Program-made: the position numbers and the translations under genes
NCBI RefSeq assembly: GCF_002954585.1
Contig: NZ_MSCI01000001.1
Location: 1,550,001 to 1,614,000 of the forward strand
Source of the DNA: Vibrio chagasii
Lineage (GTDB): Bacteria; Pseudomonadota; Gammaproteobacteria; Enterobacterales; Vibrionaceae
DNA: 64,000 bases
Direction: 5' to 3'
Notes under the pieces: generated by a model
Database searches by the model: none
What the model saw: only the letters and a program-made list of their open reading frames with translations
Told to the model about the DNA's origin: nothing
Part shown: positions 1-8,608 of the stretch, piece by piece
How the letters are laid out: every line of letters starts with the position of its first letter
Numbering within the stretch: position 1 is the stretch's first letter

Positions 1-279
1 CTCAATCATGGCATGTTTTGACTTGTAAACTTGATGGGCTCCCCCTGATTTGTTGAGGTCGACACCGTATACCGTGGGTGCTCGTGTATCAAGGACAGTT
101 CCTCTCGGTACACCGCGCACAACACCTTGATCGTAACCTTCCCAGTCCATTGAACGTGTGACCATCGTCGTATCTAAAGTATCCGAGTGGTACAAAGCTC
201 GTGTACAAGCTTGTGCTGTACCAGAAATGGCTCCAAGCGTTGTGGCAACTAGGGTGAGTGTTAATAATTGTTTTTTCAT
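1..279 (-). CDS. Choloylglycine hydrolase / linear amide C-N hydrolase family protein (5' part only)
   Basis: The gene runs off the left edge, so only the first 93 codons are present. I translated them by hand from the ATG at 277-279. The protein opens with a Sec signal peptide (MKKQLLTLTLVATTLGAISG, then TAQA) followed directly by CTRALY. This places Cys25 at the mature N-terminus, as expected for Ntn hydrolases that use an N-terminal Cys nucleophile. Arg42 and Asp45 in the TRSMDW stretch lie where bile-salt hydrolases and penicillin V acylases have their conserved Arg and Asp. In this family the enzyme cleaves linear amide bonds; Gram-negative members are periplasmic and often act on acyl-homoserine lactones or penicillin V. 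The actual substrate cannot be told from this fragment. Confidence 0.85.
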   Translation of the reverse strand, partial: MKKQLLTLTLVATTLGAISGTAQACTRALYHSDTLDTTMVTRSMDWEGYDQGVVRGVPRGTVLDTRAPTVYGVDLNKSGGAHQVYKSKHAMIE

Positions 280-635
280 GATTTAAGTAACCTAAAAGAT
301 AAGTTCGTATGTGTCGAATGCTAGGTGTTATGCGCTATATATGTCATTGGCTGATAGAATTTTGCACTCTTCAGAGTTGTGGTTAATTCAACTTTTATTT
401 CTCAGAAAACATATAACAATAACTTGTTAAATAATCTTTGTTTCTATGTTGGATATTATGCAATCTTAAGTATATCAATTCAACTGGCTCTCAATAAGTT
501 AGAGGAGAGATTCATTTGCTAAAGCTTTGAAGGTAATTACCTCAATCAAGGCGTCATTTTTTGCTATTAAAAACATAGCAAGTTAAATTATAACCGATTA
601 TACTCAGACACGTTTTTGATAGCGGAGGAATCTCA
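280..635. other. Intergenic region between divergent genes
   Basis: This AT-rich stretch separates the leftward hydrolase from the rightward HxlR gene and must hold both promoters. I see no convincing ORF, strong hairpin or repeat. Its last bases contain a strong GGAGG ribosome binding site for the HxlR gene. Confidence 0.5.
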
Positions 636-965
636 ATGACTCATTTTAGTTGTCTCGGTAAGCCAGTTCGCGGCTCAGAGTCAGGAATCCCTATCATGGC
701 ATTATTTGACTTGCTGGGGAGACGTTGGGCTATGGGAGTTCTTTGGCAGCTATGTTCAGGTGGTCCCTGTACATTCCGTGAATTGCAGGATCGCTGTGAA
801 TCAATTTCTCCTGCCGTTTTAAATTCAAGAATTAAAGACTTAAGACAGGCAAAGTTACTTGAACGCGGAGAGGGGGGGTATCAACCTACGGATTTAGGAA
901 AGCAAATCATCTCATCCCTTCATCCTTTAAAAGATTTAGCTGAACAATGGGTTGAAACACTCTAA
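636..965 (+). CDS. HxlR-family winged-helix transcriptional regulator
   Basis: This 109-residue protein has the compact winged-helix form of the HxlR branch of MarR-like regulators. Residues 20-45 (ALFDLLGRRWAMGVLWQL) form the typical opening helix. The recognition region (FRELQDRCESISPAVLNSRI) and the wing (LLERGEGGYQPTDLG) follow. A Cys at position 6 could act as a redox or electrophile sensor, as in several family members, but this is inferred. The start is well supported by GGAGG seven bases upstream of ATG. The YCII-domain gene follows on the same strand after about 70 bases and may be co-transcribed. HxlR proteins usually repress a neighbouring detoxification gene. Confidence 0.85.
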   Translation: MTHFSCLGKPVRGSESGIPIMALFDLLGRRWAMGVLWQLCSGGPCTFRELQDRCESISPAVLNSRIKDLRQAKLLERGEGGYQPTDLGKQIISSLHPLKDLAEQWVETL

Positions 966-1037
966 GACGGAGAGTGAAAAGTGAATACTAAAAAAATTGC
1001 CTATGAAGCTATACAGTAACCTGAACGAGGAGCCATC

Positions 1038-1325
1038 ATGTTTATTGTATCTTTAAATTATATTGGTAAATTATCAGAAGTTGATAAGTATCTTGAGGAT
1101 CATATTGACTATCTGAATAGATACTACGAGCTGGGTATTTTTATTGCTTCCGGCAGGAAAGTGCCTCGTACTGGTGGGGTTATCCTTGCACAGGCGAAGG
1201 ACCGCACTGCACTAGAAGGTATATTAAATCATGACCCTTTTATCATTTACAACCTTGCCGATTACGAGTTAACAGAGTTTATCCCAAGCAAGATGGTTCC
1301 TGAGCTTGCTTCGTTAATCAATTGA
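1038..1325 (+). CDS. YCII-domain protein (YciI-like)
   Basis: This 95-residue protein matches the small YCII fold: an N-terminal strand (MFIVSLNYI), the D-H-I-D-Y-L segment near residue 22, and an H-D-P-F motif near residue 66. The conserved His-Asp pair resembles that of YciI-type enzymes and of dechlorinating muconolactone-isomerase-like proteins. No reaction can be assigned. An AGGAG site precedes the ATG. It lies just downstream of the HxlR regulator in the same direction, which suggests a two-gene unit responding to a small reactive compound. Confidence 0.8.
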   Translation: MFIVSLNYIGKLSEVDKYLEDHIDYLNRYYELGIFIASGRKVPRTGGVILAQAKDRTALEGILNHDPFIIYNLADYELTEFIPSKMVPELASLIN

Positions 1326-1536
1326 CACTCAATGTTAATCTAAACGGAGCAAGATCAGTGAGTGGGCTTAGTTTCAAGCTCGTAGATCTACGGAAACCTT
1401 TCGCACGATATCTATGTTTTAAGAATATTCTAATCCAAAAATTTATGTGCAACACACTATTACCAGAGCAGGGACTGGTAGTGGCCTAGTTACGTGTTGT
1501 CGCCTAAGTTAGATTATCGTTTTAATTTTACTTGTT

Positions 1537-3387
1537 TTATTTGATTAATACTTGGTCAAAGATTTTCTTAACGATGGGCGCACTATTGAAAGAACCGCCA
1601 CCGGCATTTTCGAGGATTACTGTTACTACGATCTCCGGCTCTTCATAAGGGGCAAACCCAGTAAACAACGCTAAATCTCTTAGATGTTCGGGAGTATTAT
1701 CAGCATCGTACTCTTCGTTTTCTGCCAACCCGAAGACCTGGCTCGTGCCAGACTTCCCTGCGCTTTTATAGAGAGCGTTTCGAAATACTGTTCTAGAGGT
1801 GCCATTTTTACCATGATTTACTAGGTACATACCGTATCTAGCAAGTTCCCAGTAGTTTGATGGAACTCCTTGGATCGGCGGGGACTCGGCTAGCTTATTT
1901 TTAGTCGAATCATTTTGATTCGATAAACTGTCGAGCAACTGGAGCGGCTTTTTCCGACCATTATTGACTAAAATTGAGGTGGCATTGGCTATCTGAATGG
2001 GAGTTGCTGTCCAGTAACCTTGCCCTATACCTATAGGTATGGTGTCGCCGATATACCAAGGCTTGTTAAAGCGATTCCGTTTCCACGCTCTAGTCGGCAT
2101 GTTAGCTGACGTTTCCTCGAATATATCGATCCCGGTACTTTCGCCAAAGCCAAACATCATCATCCAGTTGGAGAGTGAGTCAATACCCATGTCGTATGCA
2201 ATCTGATAGAAGAAGGTATTGACGGACTGTTCGATAGATTGAGTCACATCTACGTTACCATGCCCCCACTTGAGCCAATCGCGAAATGCACGAGTACTGC
2301 TGTTAGGGACTCGCCATGCGCCAACGCTTCGAACTTTGGTTCTCGGTGTTATGCTCCTTTCTTTTAAGGCTGCTACAGCAATAAATGGCTTAATAGTAGA
2401 GCCTGGAGAATAGGTGCCTAACGTAGCGCGGTTGATTAGTGGCCTATTCCTGTTGGTCAACAATGCTTTGTAGTCATGGTTAGATATACCTCCGACAAAG
2501 GCATTAGGGTCATAGCTAGGGCTAGACACCATCGCTAAAACACCGTTATCGTGAGGATCTACCACTACTGCGGCTCCTTTGCGGCCTCCAAGCAGTTTAT
2601 GTATATAAGATTGAAGTTTAACATCGATATTGAGGGTAATATCTTGTCCAGAGACTGGGGGGACGTATTTGAGCGTTCGTATGACGCGACCACGACTGTT
2701 TACTTCGACTTCTTGATAGCCTACTTTTCCATGTAGTACATCTTCATAATACCGTTCAATGCCAATTTTTCCGATGTTCCTAGTGGCTTTATAGTTGTGG
2801 TCTTTCCCTGCAGTGATGAGACGATTTAGGTCTGACTGGTTCAAGCGTGCAACATAGCCGAGCGAGTGTGTCAAAATATCAGCATAAGGATAATGTCTTT
2901 TTAGCGTTGCTATGACATCCACACCCGGATATTTATAACGATTTACCGAGAACCTAGCGACTTGTTCCTCATTAAGGTTGTCTAACAGAGGTATTGAACT
3001 AAAACGTCGTGCTCGCTTGAGGTTTTTTTTAAATCTCTCCTCTTGCTCTTGGGATATATCGATGATTCCACGTAGCTTCTCGATCGTTTCAGATATGTTT
3101 TCTATCTTTTCTGGTACTAGCTCTAAGCTAAATACTGGTACGTTTTCGGCTAAAATGATGCCGTTACGATCATAAATCAGGCCTCTGGTAGGGGGGACGG
3201 GGATGATTTTGATACGATTTGAATTAGAACGCGTTTGATAGTACTCATGTTGTGTCACCTGTAGGCAGTATATGTTTAGAACCAACAGTCCTGCTAGGAA
3301 CACAATACATATAAAAGCAAACACCGCCCGACTTCTGAATAATCTAGCTTCTAGCTTATGATCTCGAAATTTGTTTCTTCTTCGCAT
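1537..3387 (-). CDS. mrdA: Penicillin-binding protein 2 paralogue (peptidoglycan D,D-transpeptidase)
   Basis: This 616-residue protein is a class B penicillin-binding protein of the PBP2 type. It has one N-terminal membrane anchor (about residues 22-42) and a periplasmic dimerisation domain starting at PTRGLIYDRNG (67-76). The transpeptidase domain carries all three active-site motifs: S330-T-I-K333, S388-V-N390 and K545-S-G-T. Length is normal for PBP2, which cross-links peptidoglycan during side-wall elongation with RodA. No rodA, mreBCD, rlpA or dacA lies nearby, so this is probably an orphan second copy rather than the housekeeping gene. The symbol denotes family only. Flanking regions on both sides are gene-poor. 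Confidence 0.88.
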   Translation of the reverse strand: MRRRNKFRDHKLEARLFRSRAVFAFICIVFLAGLLVLNIYCLQVTQHEYYQTRSNSNRIKIIPVPPTRGLIYDRNGIILAENVPVFSLELVPEKIENISETIEKLRGIIDISQEQEERFKKNLKRARRFSSIPLLDNLNEEQVARFSVNRYKYPGVDVIATLKRHYPYADILTHSLGYVARLNQSDLNRLITAGKDHNYKATRNIGKIGIERYYEDVLHGKVGYQEVEVNSRGRVIRTLKYVPPVSGQDITLNIDVKLQSYIHKLLGGRKGAAVVVDPHDNGVLAMVSSPSYDPNAFVGGISNHDYKALLTNRNRPLINRATLGTYSPGSTIKPFIAVAALKERSITPRTKVRSVGAWRVPNSSTRAFRDWLKWGHGNVDVTQSIEQSVNTFFYQIAYDMGIDSLSNWMMMFGFGESTGIDIFEETSANMPTRAWKRNRFNKPWYIGDTIPIGIGQGYWTATPIQIANATSILVNNGRKKPLQLLDSLSNQNDSTKNKLAESPPIQGVPSNYWELARYGMYLVNHGKNGTSRTVFRNALYKSAGKSGTSQVFGLAENEEYDADNTPEHLRDLALFTGFAPYEEPEIVVTVILENAGGGSFNSAPIVKKIFDQVLIK

Positions 3388-3716
3388 TTATCATTGTCCT
3401 TCAACATGGCGGTGTTGAATTGACCATAAATGTAAACACAGGTGATTTCGCTCACAAAAACATTCATTAAATGACTGACTGGGTGGGCATAACATATCTT
3501 TTTCTACTGCTTTGTTCGCTTTTTAGGGAGAGGAGGCTTGCATGATGATATGGAACGTATTGCGTATGTCAATTACAAGGCTATTTTTTTGGGGGTAAGG
3601 GACGTGTTTTCATCCGAGGATCTCCTATAGACATCAGTGGCTCACTTAATGGTTTAGGTTTAATATGCGTCTTCGCGGCTGCACATGTTTATATTCAGTT
3701 CAATCAAGAGAAAATT
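3388..3716. other. Intergenic region upstream of the PBP2 paralogue
   Basis: This stretch lies between the divergent PBP2-like and GNAT genes and presumably holds both promoters. Only very short ORFs without family resemblance occur. I see no strong hairpin or repeat. Confidence 0.4.
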
Positions 3717-4148
3717 ATGACTATAGAAAATGTGCTTCCTGAAGATTACGCAGAAATGCTTAAGGTTTGGGAAAATTCAGTCCGAGCAACTCATGACTTT
3801 ATTACAGAAGAAGATATTGAGTTTTTTAAACCTATCATCATCGAACATACGTTCCCTGCGGTTTCTTTGAAATGCGTTAAAAATGAATGTGGTTCGATAG
3901 TTGGCTTCGTGGGCGTCCATGATGCAAAAGTCGAGATGCTTTTCGTTTTGAATGAAGTTCGAGGACAAGGAGTAGGTACGGTGTTGTTGCAACATGCGAT
4001 TGAGCAGTTGGCAGCGACCAAAGTTGACGTGAATGAGCAAAACCCACAAGCGGTAAGCTTCTATCAGCACATGGGGTTCAAAATTGAATCACGCTCACCA
4101 CTTGATGACATGGGGAAACCATTTCCAATTCTGCATATGACGCTGTAA
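3717..4148 (+). CDS. GNAT-family N-acetyltransferase (YjaB-like)
   Basis: This 143-residue protein has the GNAT layout. An N-terminal strand-helix unit leads to the acetyl-CoA-binding loop V-R-G-Q-G-V-G-T (motif A, about residues 81-88). The segment Q-N-P-Q-A-V-S-F-Y-Q-H-M-G-F (motif B) follows. The ending P-F-P-I-L-H-M resembles the E. coli YjaB-type end as I recall it. It would transfer an acetyl group from acetyl-CoA to an amine whose identity is unknown. The gene stands alone and is followed by an intrinsic terminator. Confidence 0.85.
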   Translation: MTIENVLPEDYAEMLKVWENSVRATHDFITEEDIEFFKPIIIEHTFPAVSLKCVKNECGSIVGFVGVHDAKVEMLFVLNEVRGQGVGTVLLQHAIEQLAATKVDVNEQNPQAVSFYQHMGFKIESRSPLDDMGKPFPILHMTL

Positions 4149-4197
4149 GACTCGGTTGTCGTATCACTCGGTTGTAATCAACCACAGTCGCTAGAAG

Positions 4198-4228
4198 AAA
4201 AGCCCAAAGCTAATAACTTTGGGCTTTT
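4198..4228 (+). terminator. Intrinsic terminator after the GNAT gene
   Basis: A 12-base inverted repeat (AAAAGCCCAAAG / CTTTGGGCTTTT) with a 7-base loop ends in a short T run. The A-rich left side would also give a U run on the opposite strand, so it may work in both directions. Confidence 0.85.
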
Positions 4229-4295
4229 CCGTATTTGATAGCCAACATTTGATAATGGTTTGAAAAAGATAAATGCTTTGCTATCTCGAATTAGA

Positions 4296-4511
4296 TTAGT
4301 GCATACCCGAACGCATTTTATCGGCAAGGGCAAAGAACACAAACAGCACAAAACACACCAAAGCTACACAAAGTGAAATGAGTATCATTGTGGCATCTTT
4401 TGTCATTAGTGGAACCACGATAGAAGCTAATGCTATCAAGATAACAAGGATATGAACGACTCGACCGGGAATTGGGTTTTTATGACAGAATGAAGCCCAT
4501 AGGTAACGCAT
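4296..4511 (-). CDS. Small two-helix inner-membrane protein, unknown function
   Basis: This protein of about 71 residues has two hydrophobic stretches (roughly VVHILVILIALASIVVPL and MILISLCVALVCFVLFVFFA), implying two transmembrane helices with short cytoplasmic ends. A longer form could begin at GTG 4520; ATG 4511 is preferred, although no clear ribosome binding site supports either. I do not recognise a family. It shares a convergent terminator with the GNAT gene. Confidence 0.55.
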   Translation of the reverse strand: MRYLWASFCHKNPIPGRVVHILVILIALASIVVPLMTKDATMILISLCVALVCFVLFVFFALADKMRSGMH

Positions 4512-4958
4512 TATTAACACCAGTATAAGATTAGTGGGTCTATTTTATTTGTTTAATGAGTATTTTGTAAATAAGTTTTCTTTACGGGTGACTGTAAATA
4601 TGATCTAAGTCGATGTGGTATAAAACTAGTTAAATAACAGTGATTTATTGTTTTTTATAAGGCTAAAAGTATACAAGTGAAAATAATAGTATTCTGTATC
4701 CTTTAGCTTGGTAAGTTGAAATTCGGCAAAATTTTGGTTTCTTGACTGAAGATCTCACTTATTGAGTTTTTTGTTAAAATATCGTTTGCGCATTTGTATT
4801 TATCTTGTGAATGTAAATTGAGTGGGTAGCGGTTTCGGATCTGCGAATCGTTTTGTGTAATTTATCAAAGAGAGCTTTCGAATTGAGAGCGCGGTAATCT
4901 TATCGAAGATTTGGTTTGATATACTCAAGGTTCATTCTACGAAGATGATGGAGATGAT
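4512..4958. other. AT-rich intergenic region with no recognised gene
   Basis: This stretch of about 450 bases separates a leftward membrane-protein gene from the rightward DUF5062-like gene. It is very AT-rich and contains no supported ORF. It must carry both promoters, but no standard -35/-10 pair with 16-18 base spacing was clear enough to call. Confidence 0.4.
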
Positions 4959-5219
4959 ATGTCGAAAACCGCGAAGATCATGAATGAAGATAAGCTGGTT
5001 AAGAAGGCTCTAGAAGTCGGTTTTAAAATGGCAAAGTTGCAAGGTTTCGATTTGCCGAACTCATCTCAACCAATTAAGGTTAAGGCTGTTTATCTATTTC
5101 TTGTTGAAGTTAATCAAATTACTCCGTTGCCAGACAGCAAATTGGATGGCGCAAATCTTAAGAAGCGCCTAGCGTTATGGATACACAACGCATTGCCTGA
5201 CAACGATCCTCTGAAGTAA
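4959..5219 (+). CDS. Small conserved protein, DUF5062-like
   Basis: The 86-residue soluble protein is Lys-rich. Its core, VKKALEVGFKMAKLQGFDLP and then KVKAVYLFLVEVNQITPLP, resembles from memory the vibrio DUF5062 family. No function is known. A GGAG site lies just upstream of the ATG, and a strong terminator follows, so it is a monocistronic unit. Confidence 0.75.
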   Translation: MSKTAKIMNEDKLVKKALEVGFKMAKLQGFDLPNSSQPIKVKAVYLFLVEVNQITPLPDSKLDGANLKKRLALWIHNALPDNDPLK

Positions 5220-5245
5220 GCAAAGAGTAATTCATTTTTATCTTT

Positions 5246-5273
5246 GAAACCTAGCGACTACTCGCTAGGTTTC
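5246..5273 (+). terminator. Intrinsic terminator
   Basis: A 12-base perfect stem (GAAACCTAGCGA / TCGCTAGGTTTC) with a 4-base loop is followed by a T-rich tail. It ends the DUF5062-like gene and lies near the 3' end of the convergent secreted-protein gene. Confidence 0.85.
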
Positions 5274-5309
5274 TTTGTTTTATGGTGACCAATTCAAGTT
5301 TGAGCTGCG

Positions 5310-7571
5310 TCAATAAAGTAGTATCAAACCTTGGTAACCACCTACCTGCACTTCATCTAGATATTCTCCCACTTTGCCATCAGCGCTCACGGGCTTCATT
5401 GGTGGATCTAATCGAATAGAGATTTTCTCTGCGGCATAAAAGTCAGCGTTTTTCCCATAAAAATCGGTGCGATAGAGAACGCGTCCATGCTCAAACTCTC
5501 TGGCTATCACCATGTTTTCTGGGCCGCCTTCCACAACCTGTTTATCTGATTGATAAAGGAAATAGGCATGAGTAGGCAATAATGAAACCTTGCCATTCGG
5601 TAGATCTGGGTGATCGATTCGGGATTGTGATGTGTTGCCAACAATCGTGTAATCCTCAGGTTTTGGAGTGCGGGTTGAGAGCATCAGTGTAAGTGGTTGG
5701 AAGCCCTTTGGTATGGCTCCTGAAGGCACACCAAGATCAACGTTGAGCAGTGCTGTGGGCCGGTAAGCCATATTTTTGGGTACGCCAGCTTTCCAGAAAT
5801 TATCTGTTGTGGTGTTGTCGCTCCCGTATACGTAACCACTGTTCCATTGGTTGAAGTAGCTCTGCTCGGGGTGGTGGTTAAGGTAATAGGTCGCGAGAGT
5901 TGAGTACTGGTCTTGTTGCCAATTCTCTTGGTTGTTCCCAAAGAACTGCACTCTTCCATAGCGCGTAGTGGCTTGTTGAATAACCTTCGAACCTGAATAC
6001 CCGAGTGCTGAGTTGTCCCAAAACTTCGATAGCCCGCCATAGCCGCTAAAACCCGTTGACGGGAAAATATAGTGCTCCCTGAAATACAGGTTTCCTGCAT
6101 CTATGAGGTGCGATTGTCCATTTCGACCATAGAGGTTAGCTGTTCCAATATTGAGCCCAATTAACGGTTTGTCATTAACGGCAGTCAATCGTTTGAGAAA
6201 GGCGGAAAACTGTTGTTTATAGCGTTCATCAGCTTCAGTTGAGCCTACGATAGCATCAAGTTCAGCGATGTTACCCCCAGAGTAGATATCAAATTGATTA
6301 CTACCCAAGAGCTTATTGGTGTCATCGTTGTAGGCGCCAGTAAGTCCTAGCTTGGTCCAATGTTGACCATAATAACTGCCCATTGCCATCAATAGCCCGG
6401 GATTAGACAGATTGGTTAGCGACCATGACGAATTTTGGTCCCACATTCGACCAAAAGGGATAACGCGAGATTCCCAACGAAATCGAGCTGTGGCGGATTT
6501 GTTACTTCGATTCTGGTATTCAGCAGGAGACAAATAGTTGTCTTGGTTAAGGTCGGCCGATTGGTCGAAGCCACGAATTTTTCGCCAACGCTTTGGTTCA
6601 TTAGGGGAGGGGCTGTGGCTACTCTCTTTAGAACCAAGTTCAACGCTTTTAGGCGGTAAGTCTTCTTTGGTCATTTGGGGAAAGCTATCTGTGAACTGGA
6701 CGCGACTTAAACGAGGTCGAATATCACTTGCTTGGCCTTGCCAACGCACTCTTACTACGTATAAACGCCCTCCATCACGGACAAAAGAGGAGCCAAAAAA
6801 TTGCCCGCCACCATAACTGTTGCCACTACCATCGTGAGTGCTTGCTCGTACCCAATCAGAGGGCACTTGCCAGCTAACCGCTTGGTTTTGAGTCATGTTC
6901 TCGGTGTTATCTTCACTTACAACAAGATGAGACCATGCTTTGACTTGATTGTTGGTGTTCACCTCAGAAGGGTATTCAATCCAAAACTTCCCACCTTGTG
7001 CAAAGCGTGAAAACTCAAAATCGACACTATCGAATTGTTCAGAGTGGTAAAGGTAGAGTGCGCCACCTTGTTGGAAGTGTTCGAAGACATCGGCATCCCA
7101 AGGTGGTGGCTGGTAAAGGGCAAAACCTGCGTGCATTGCGTCTGCGGTATAACCCACAAGCATGGGTTTACGGTTTAACAGGGTACTCTCACCATGAGTG
7201 GGGTTTGGCTCTGCAAGGATGGTGTCTTCTGAAAAGTGTAAAAAGAAATCTTCGTAATCGATGTCGTATCGTTCTGCTATTTCTCTAATCTCGTCTTCGA
7301 GTACACCTGAGTTCAACTCTAACTTTTGGTTGTACATGTAGCCAACGGCCAGGATATTGGTTTTAAGGTTTTGGTTAGCACTAGATCCAAATATCAAATC
7401 ACTATGGTTGAGCTCCCAATCAATCACATCGTGGGCAGATATTTCATTACCTTGTAAGTCGATCCCTTGCTCATGTTGACCGGGTAGAACGATCGCGTAG
7501 TTGGCCCAAGTAATATTGGGAATGATAAGGCTGGTAAGAAATAGGGCAGAGACAAATCGTGTTGTTTTCAT
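5310..7571 (-). CDS. Large secreted protein of unknown function with an EF-hand-like loop
   Basis: This 753-residue protein begins with a Sec signal peptide (MKTTRFVSALFLTSLIIPNI, then TWA|NYAIVLP). The mature part is rich in aromatic residues, Asn and Gly, as in extracellular or outer-surface carbohydrate-active proteins. Around residue 350 the segment D-Q-S-A-D-L-N-Q-D-N-Y-L-S-P-A-E-Y has the spacing of a calcium-binding EF-hand or dockerin-type loop. Segments such as HAGFALYQPPPWDADVFEHF recall glycan-handling proteins, but I do not recognise a catalytic family and assign none. An AGGAA site precedes the ATG. It stands alone on its strand with no transporter or PTS gene beside it. Confidence 0.7.
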   Translation of the reverse strand: MKTTRFVSALFLTSLIIPNITWANYAIVLPGQHEQGIDLQGNEISAHDVIDWELNHSDLIFGSSANQNLKTNILAVGYMYNQKLELNSGVLEDEIREIAERYDIDYEDFFLHFSEDTILAEPNPTHGESTLLNRKPMLVGYTADAMHAGFALYQPPPWDADVFEHFQQGGALYLYHSEQFDSVDFEFSRFAQGGKFWIEYPSEVNTNNQVKAWSHLVVSEDNTENMTQNQAVSWQVPSDWVRASTHDGSGNSYGGGQFFGSSFVRDGGRLYVVRVRWQGQASDIRPRLSRVQFTDSFPQMTKEDLPPKSVELGSKESSHSPSPNEPKRWRKIRGFDQSADLNQDNYLSPAEYQNRSNKSATARFRWESRVIPFGRMWDQNSSWSLTNLSNPGLLMAMGSYYGQHWTKLGLTGAYNDDTNKLLGSNQFDIYSGGNIAELDAIVGSTEADERYKQQFSAFLKRLTAVNDKPLIGLNIGTANLYGRNGQSHLIDAGNLYFREHYIFPSTGFSGYGGLSKFWDNSALGYSGSKVIQQATTRYGRVQFFGNNQENWQQDQYSTLATYYLNHHPEQSYFNQWNSGYVYGSDNTTTDNFWKAGVPKNMAYRPTALLNVDLGVPSGAIPKGFQPLTLMLSTRTPKPEDYTIVGNTSQSRIDHPDLPNGKVSLLPTHAYFLYQSDKQVVEGGPENMVIAREFEHGRVLYRTDFYGKNADFYAAEKISIRLDPPMKPVSADGKVGEYLDEVQVGGYQGLILLY

Positions 7572-7903
7572 TAAGTTTCCTAGCCATTCACTCTTTTAGT
7601 GTTATCCCTGTTTGTTAATTGTAGTCAATCGTAATATCTGTGCTCCGTTTCGTGGTATGCCTGATTTTGAGGTGCGTATGCTTTTCTTGATTCGGCGTGT
7701 TACTTGCATCTTCTCTTCATAGAAGGATTTGTTAGTCGTGGAAACTTGACAGGTTAACGCTTACTAGCAAGTATTAAATTGATGATTTTTAATCCGTAAT
7801 CCATAGATTTGCCGATTTTGAATGCTGTTTGGGGCGTAGGTGTGGATATTCATTTTGACGTTCAATATGACTGGACTTGATAAATAGCGAGGGAATATCT
7901 CTT
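7572..7903. other. Intergenic region between divergent genes
   Basis: This stretch carries the promoters of the secreted-protein gene (leftward) and the DsbB unit (rightward). No ORF, strong hairpin or repeat was found beyond the ribosome binding sites. Confidence 0.4.
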
Positions 7904-8059
7904 ATGATGTCTTTACTGTTTCTACTATTACTCGTGGCGATGTTATGCGCTTTTTTCGACAAAAAGACTGCAGCTTATGGCTTTTTTGCGGGCTCAGTGA
8001 TCCTTGGGTTGTATTGGTTTAATCACCATGCGACTGATTCATTACCCATCTTATTGTAA
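7904..8059 (+). CDS. DUF5993-like small membrane protein
   Basis: This protein of about 51 residues has two hydrophobic helices (MMSLLFLLLLVAMLCAFF and AAYGFFAGSVILGLYWF). I chose ATG 7904 because a GAGGG site lies just upstream; an in-frame TTG at 7877 has no such support. Small proteins of this type, DUF5993 as I recall, are found beside DsbB-like genes, and here the DsbB-type gene begins nine bases later. It is probably an accessory subunit of the disulfide-forming membrane complex, an inference from context. Confidence 0.7.
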   Translation: MMSLLFLLLLVAMLCAFFDKKTAAYGFFAGSVILGLYWFNHHATDSLPILL

Positions 8060-8068
8060 GGAGCTAAC

Positions 8069-8608
8069 ATGAATCGAAATCAGTTAACGCTCCTAAATAC
8101 GCTTGGCCTACTCGGTATGACTGCCGTTCTGTTGATAGGCTTTATCCTTCAGTTTGTTCTTCATGAGTTGCCTTGCCCGCTGTGTTTATTGCAGCGCATC
8201 GGTTTCGTGATGGTTGCGTTTGGCTTTATGTTGAATGTGGTTTATGGGCCTCAACCTCGTCACTATGGCATTGTTTTGATCGGTGCCTTGTATGGTGTCG
8301 CCACCTCACTGCGGCAGGTATCGCTGCATGTGATTCCAGGCACGCCTGGCTATGGTAGTCCTATCTTTGGGATGCACTATTACACTTGGGCTTTCGTGTT
8401 ATTTGCTGCGACCATATTAGCGGTTGCCGTCATTTTAATACTGACCAATAAAGAACCGTCGCAAGAAGCTTATAAGATGAGTAACTTGGGGCGTGTGGCG
8501 TGTTTGTTAGCCATCGTTGTGGTTGCCCTCAATGCCATTGCAACCTTTGTTGAATGTGGACCTTATCAGTGCCCTGATAATCCTATTAGTTATTGGCTAC
8601 TGGGCTAG
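8069..8608 (+). CDS. DsbB-family disulfide bond formation membrane protein
   Basis: This 179-residue inner-membrane protein has four or five hydrophobic helices. Both redox centres of the DsbB family are visible: C-P-L-C in the first periplasmic loop (ELPCPLCLLQR, about residues 34-44) and a Cys pair near the C-terminus (ECGPYQCPDNP). DsbB passes electrons from a DsbA-type thioredoxin to quinone. The protein is closer to short DsbB/DsbI variants than to classical DsbB, and no dsbA-like partner is adjacent. It is translated nine bases after the DUF5993-like gene from a good AGGAG site. It probably serves a dedicated or secondary pathway. Confidence 0.85.
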   Translation: MNRNQLTLLNTLGLLGMTAVLLIGFILQFVLHELPCPLCLLQRIGFVMVAFGFMLNVVYGPQPRHYGIVLIGALYGVATSLRQVSLHVIPGTPGYGSPIFGMHYYTWAFVLFAATILAVAVILILTNKEPSQEAYKMSNLGRVACLLAIVVVALNAIATFVECGPYQCPDNPISYWLLG

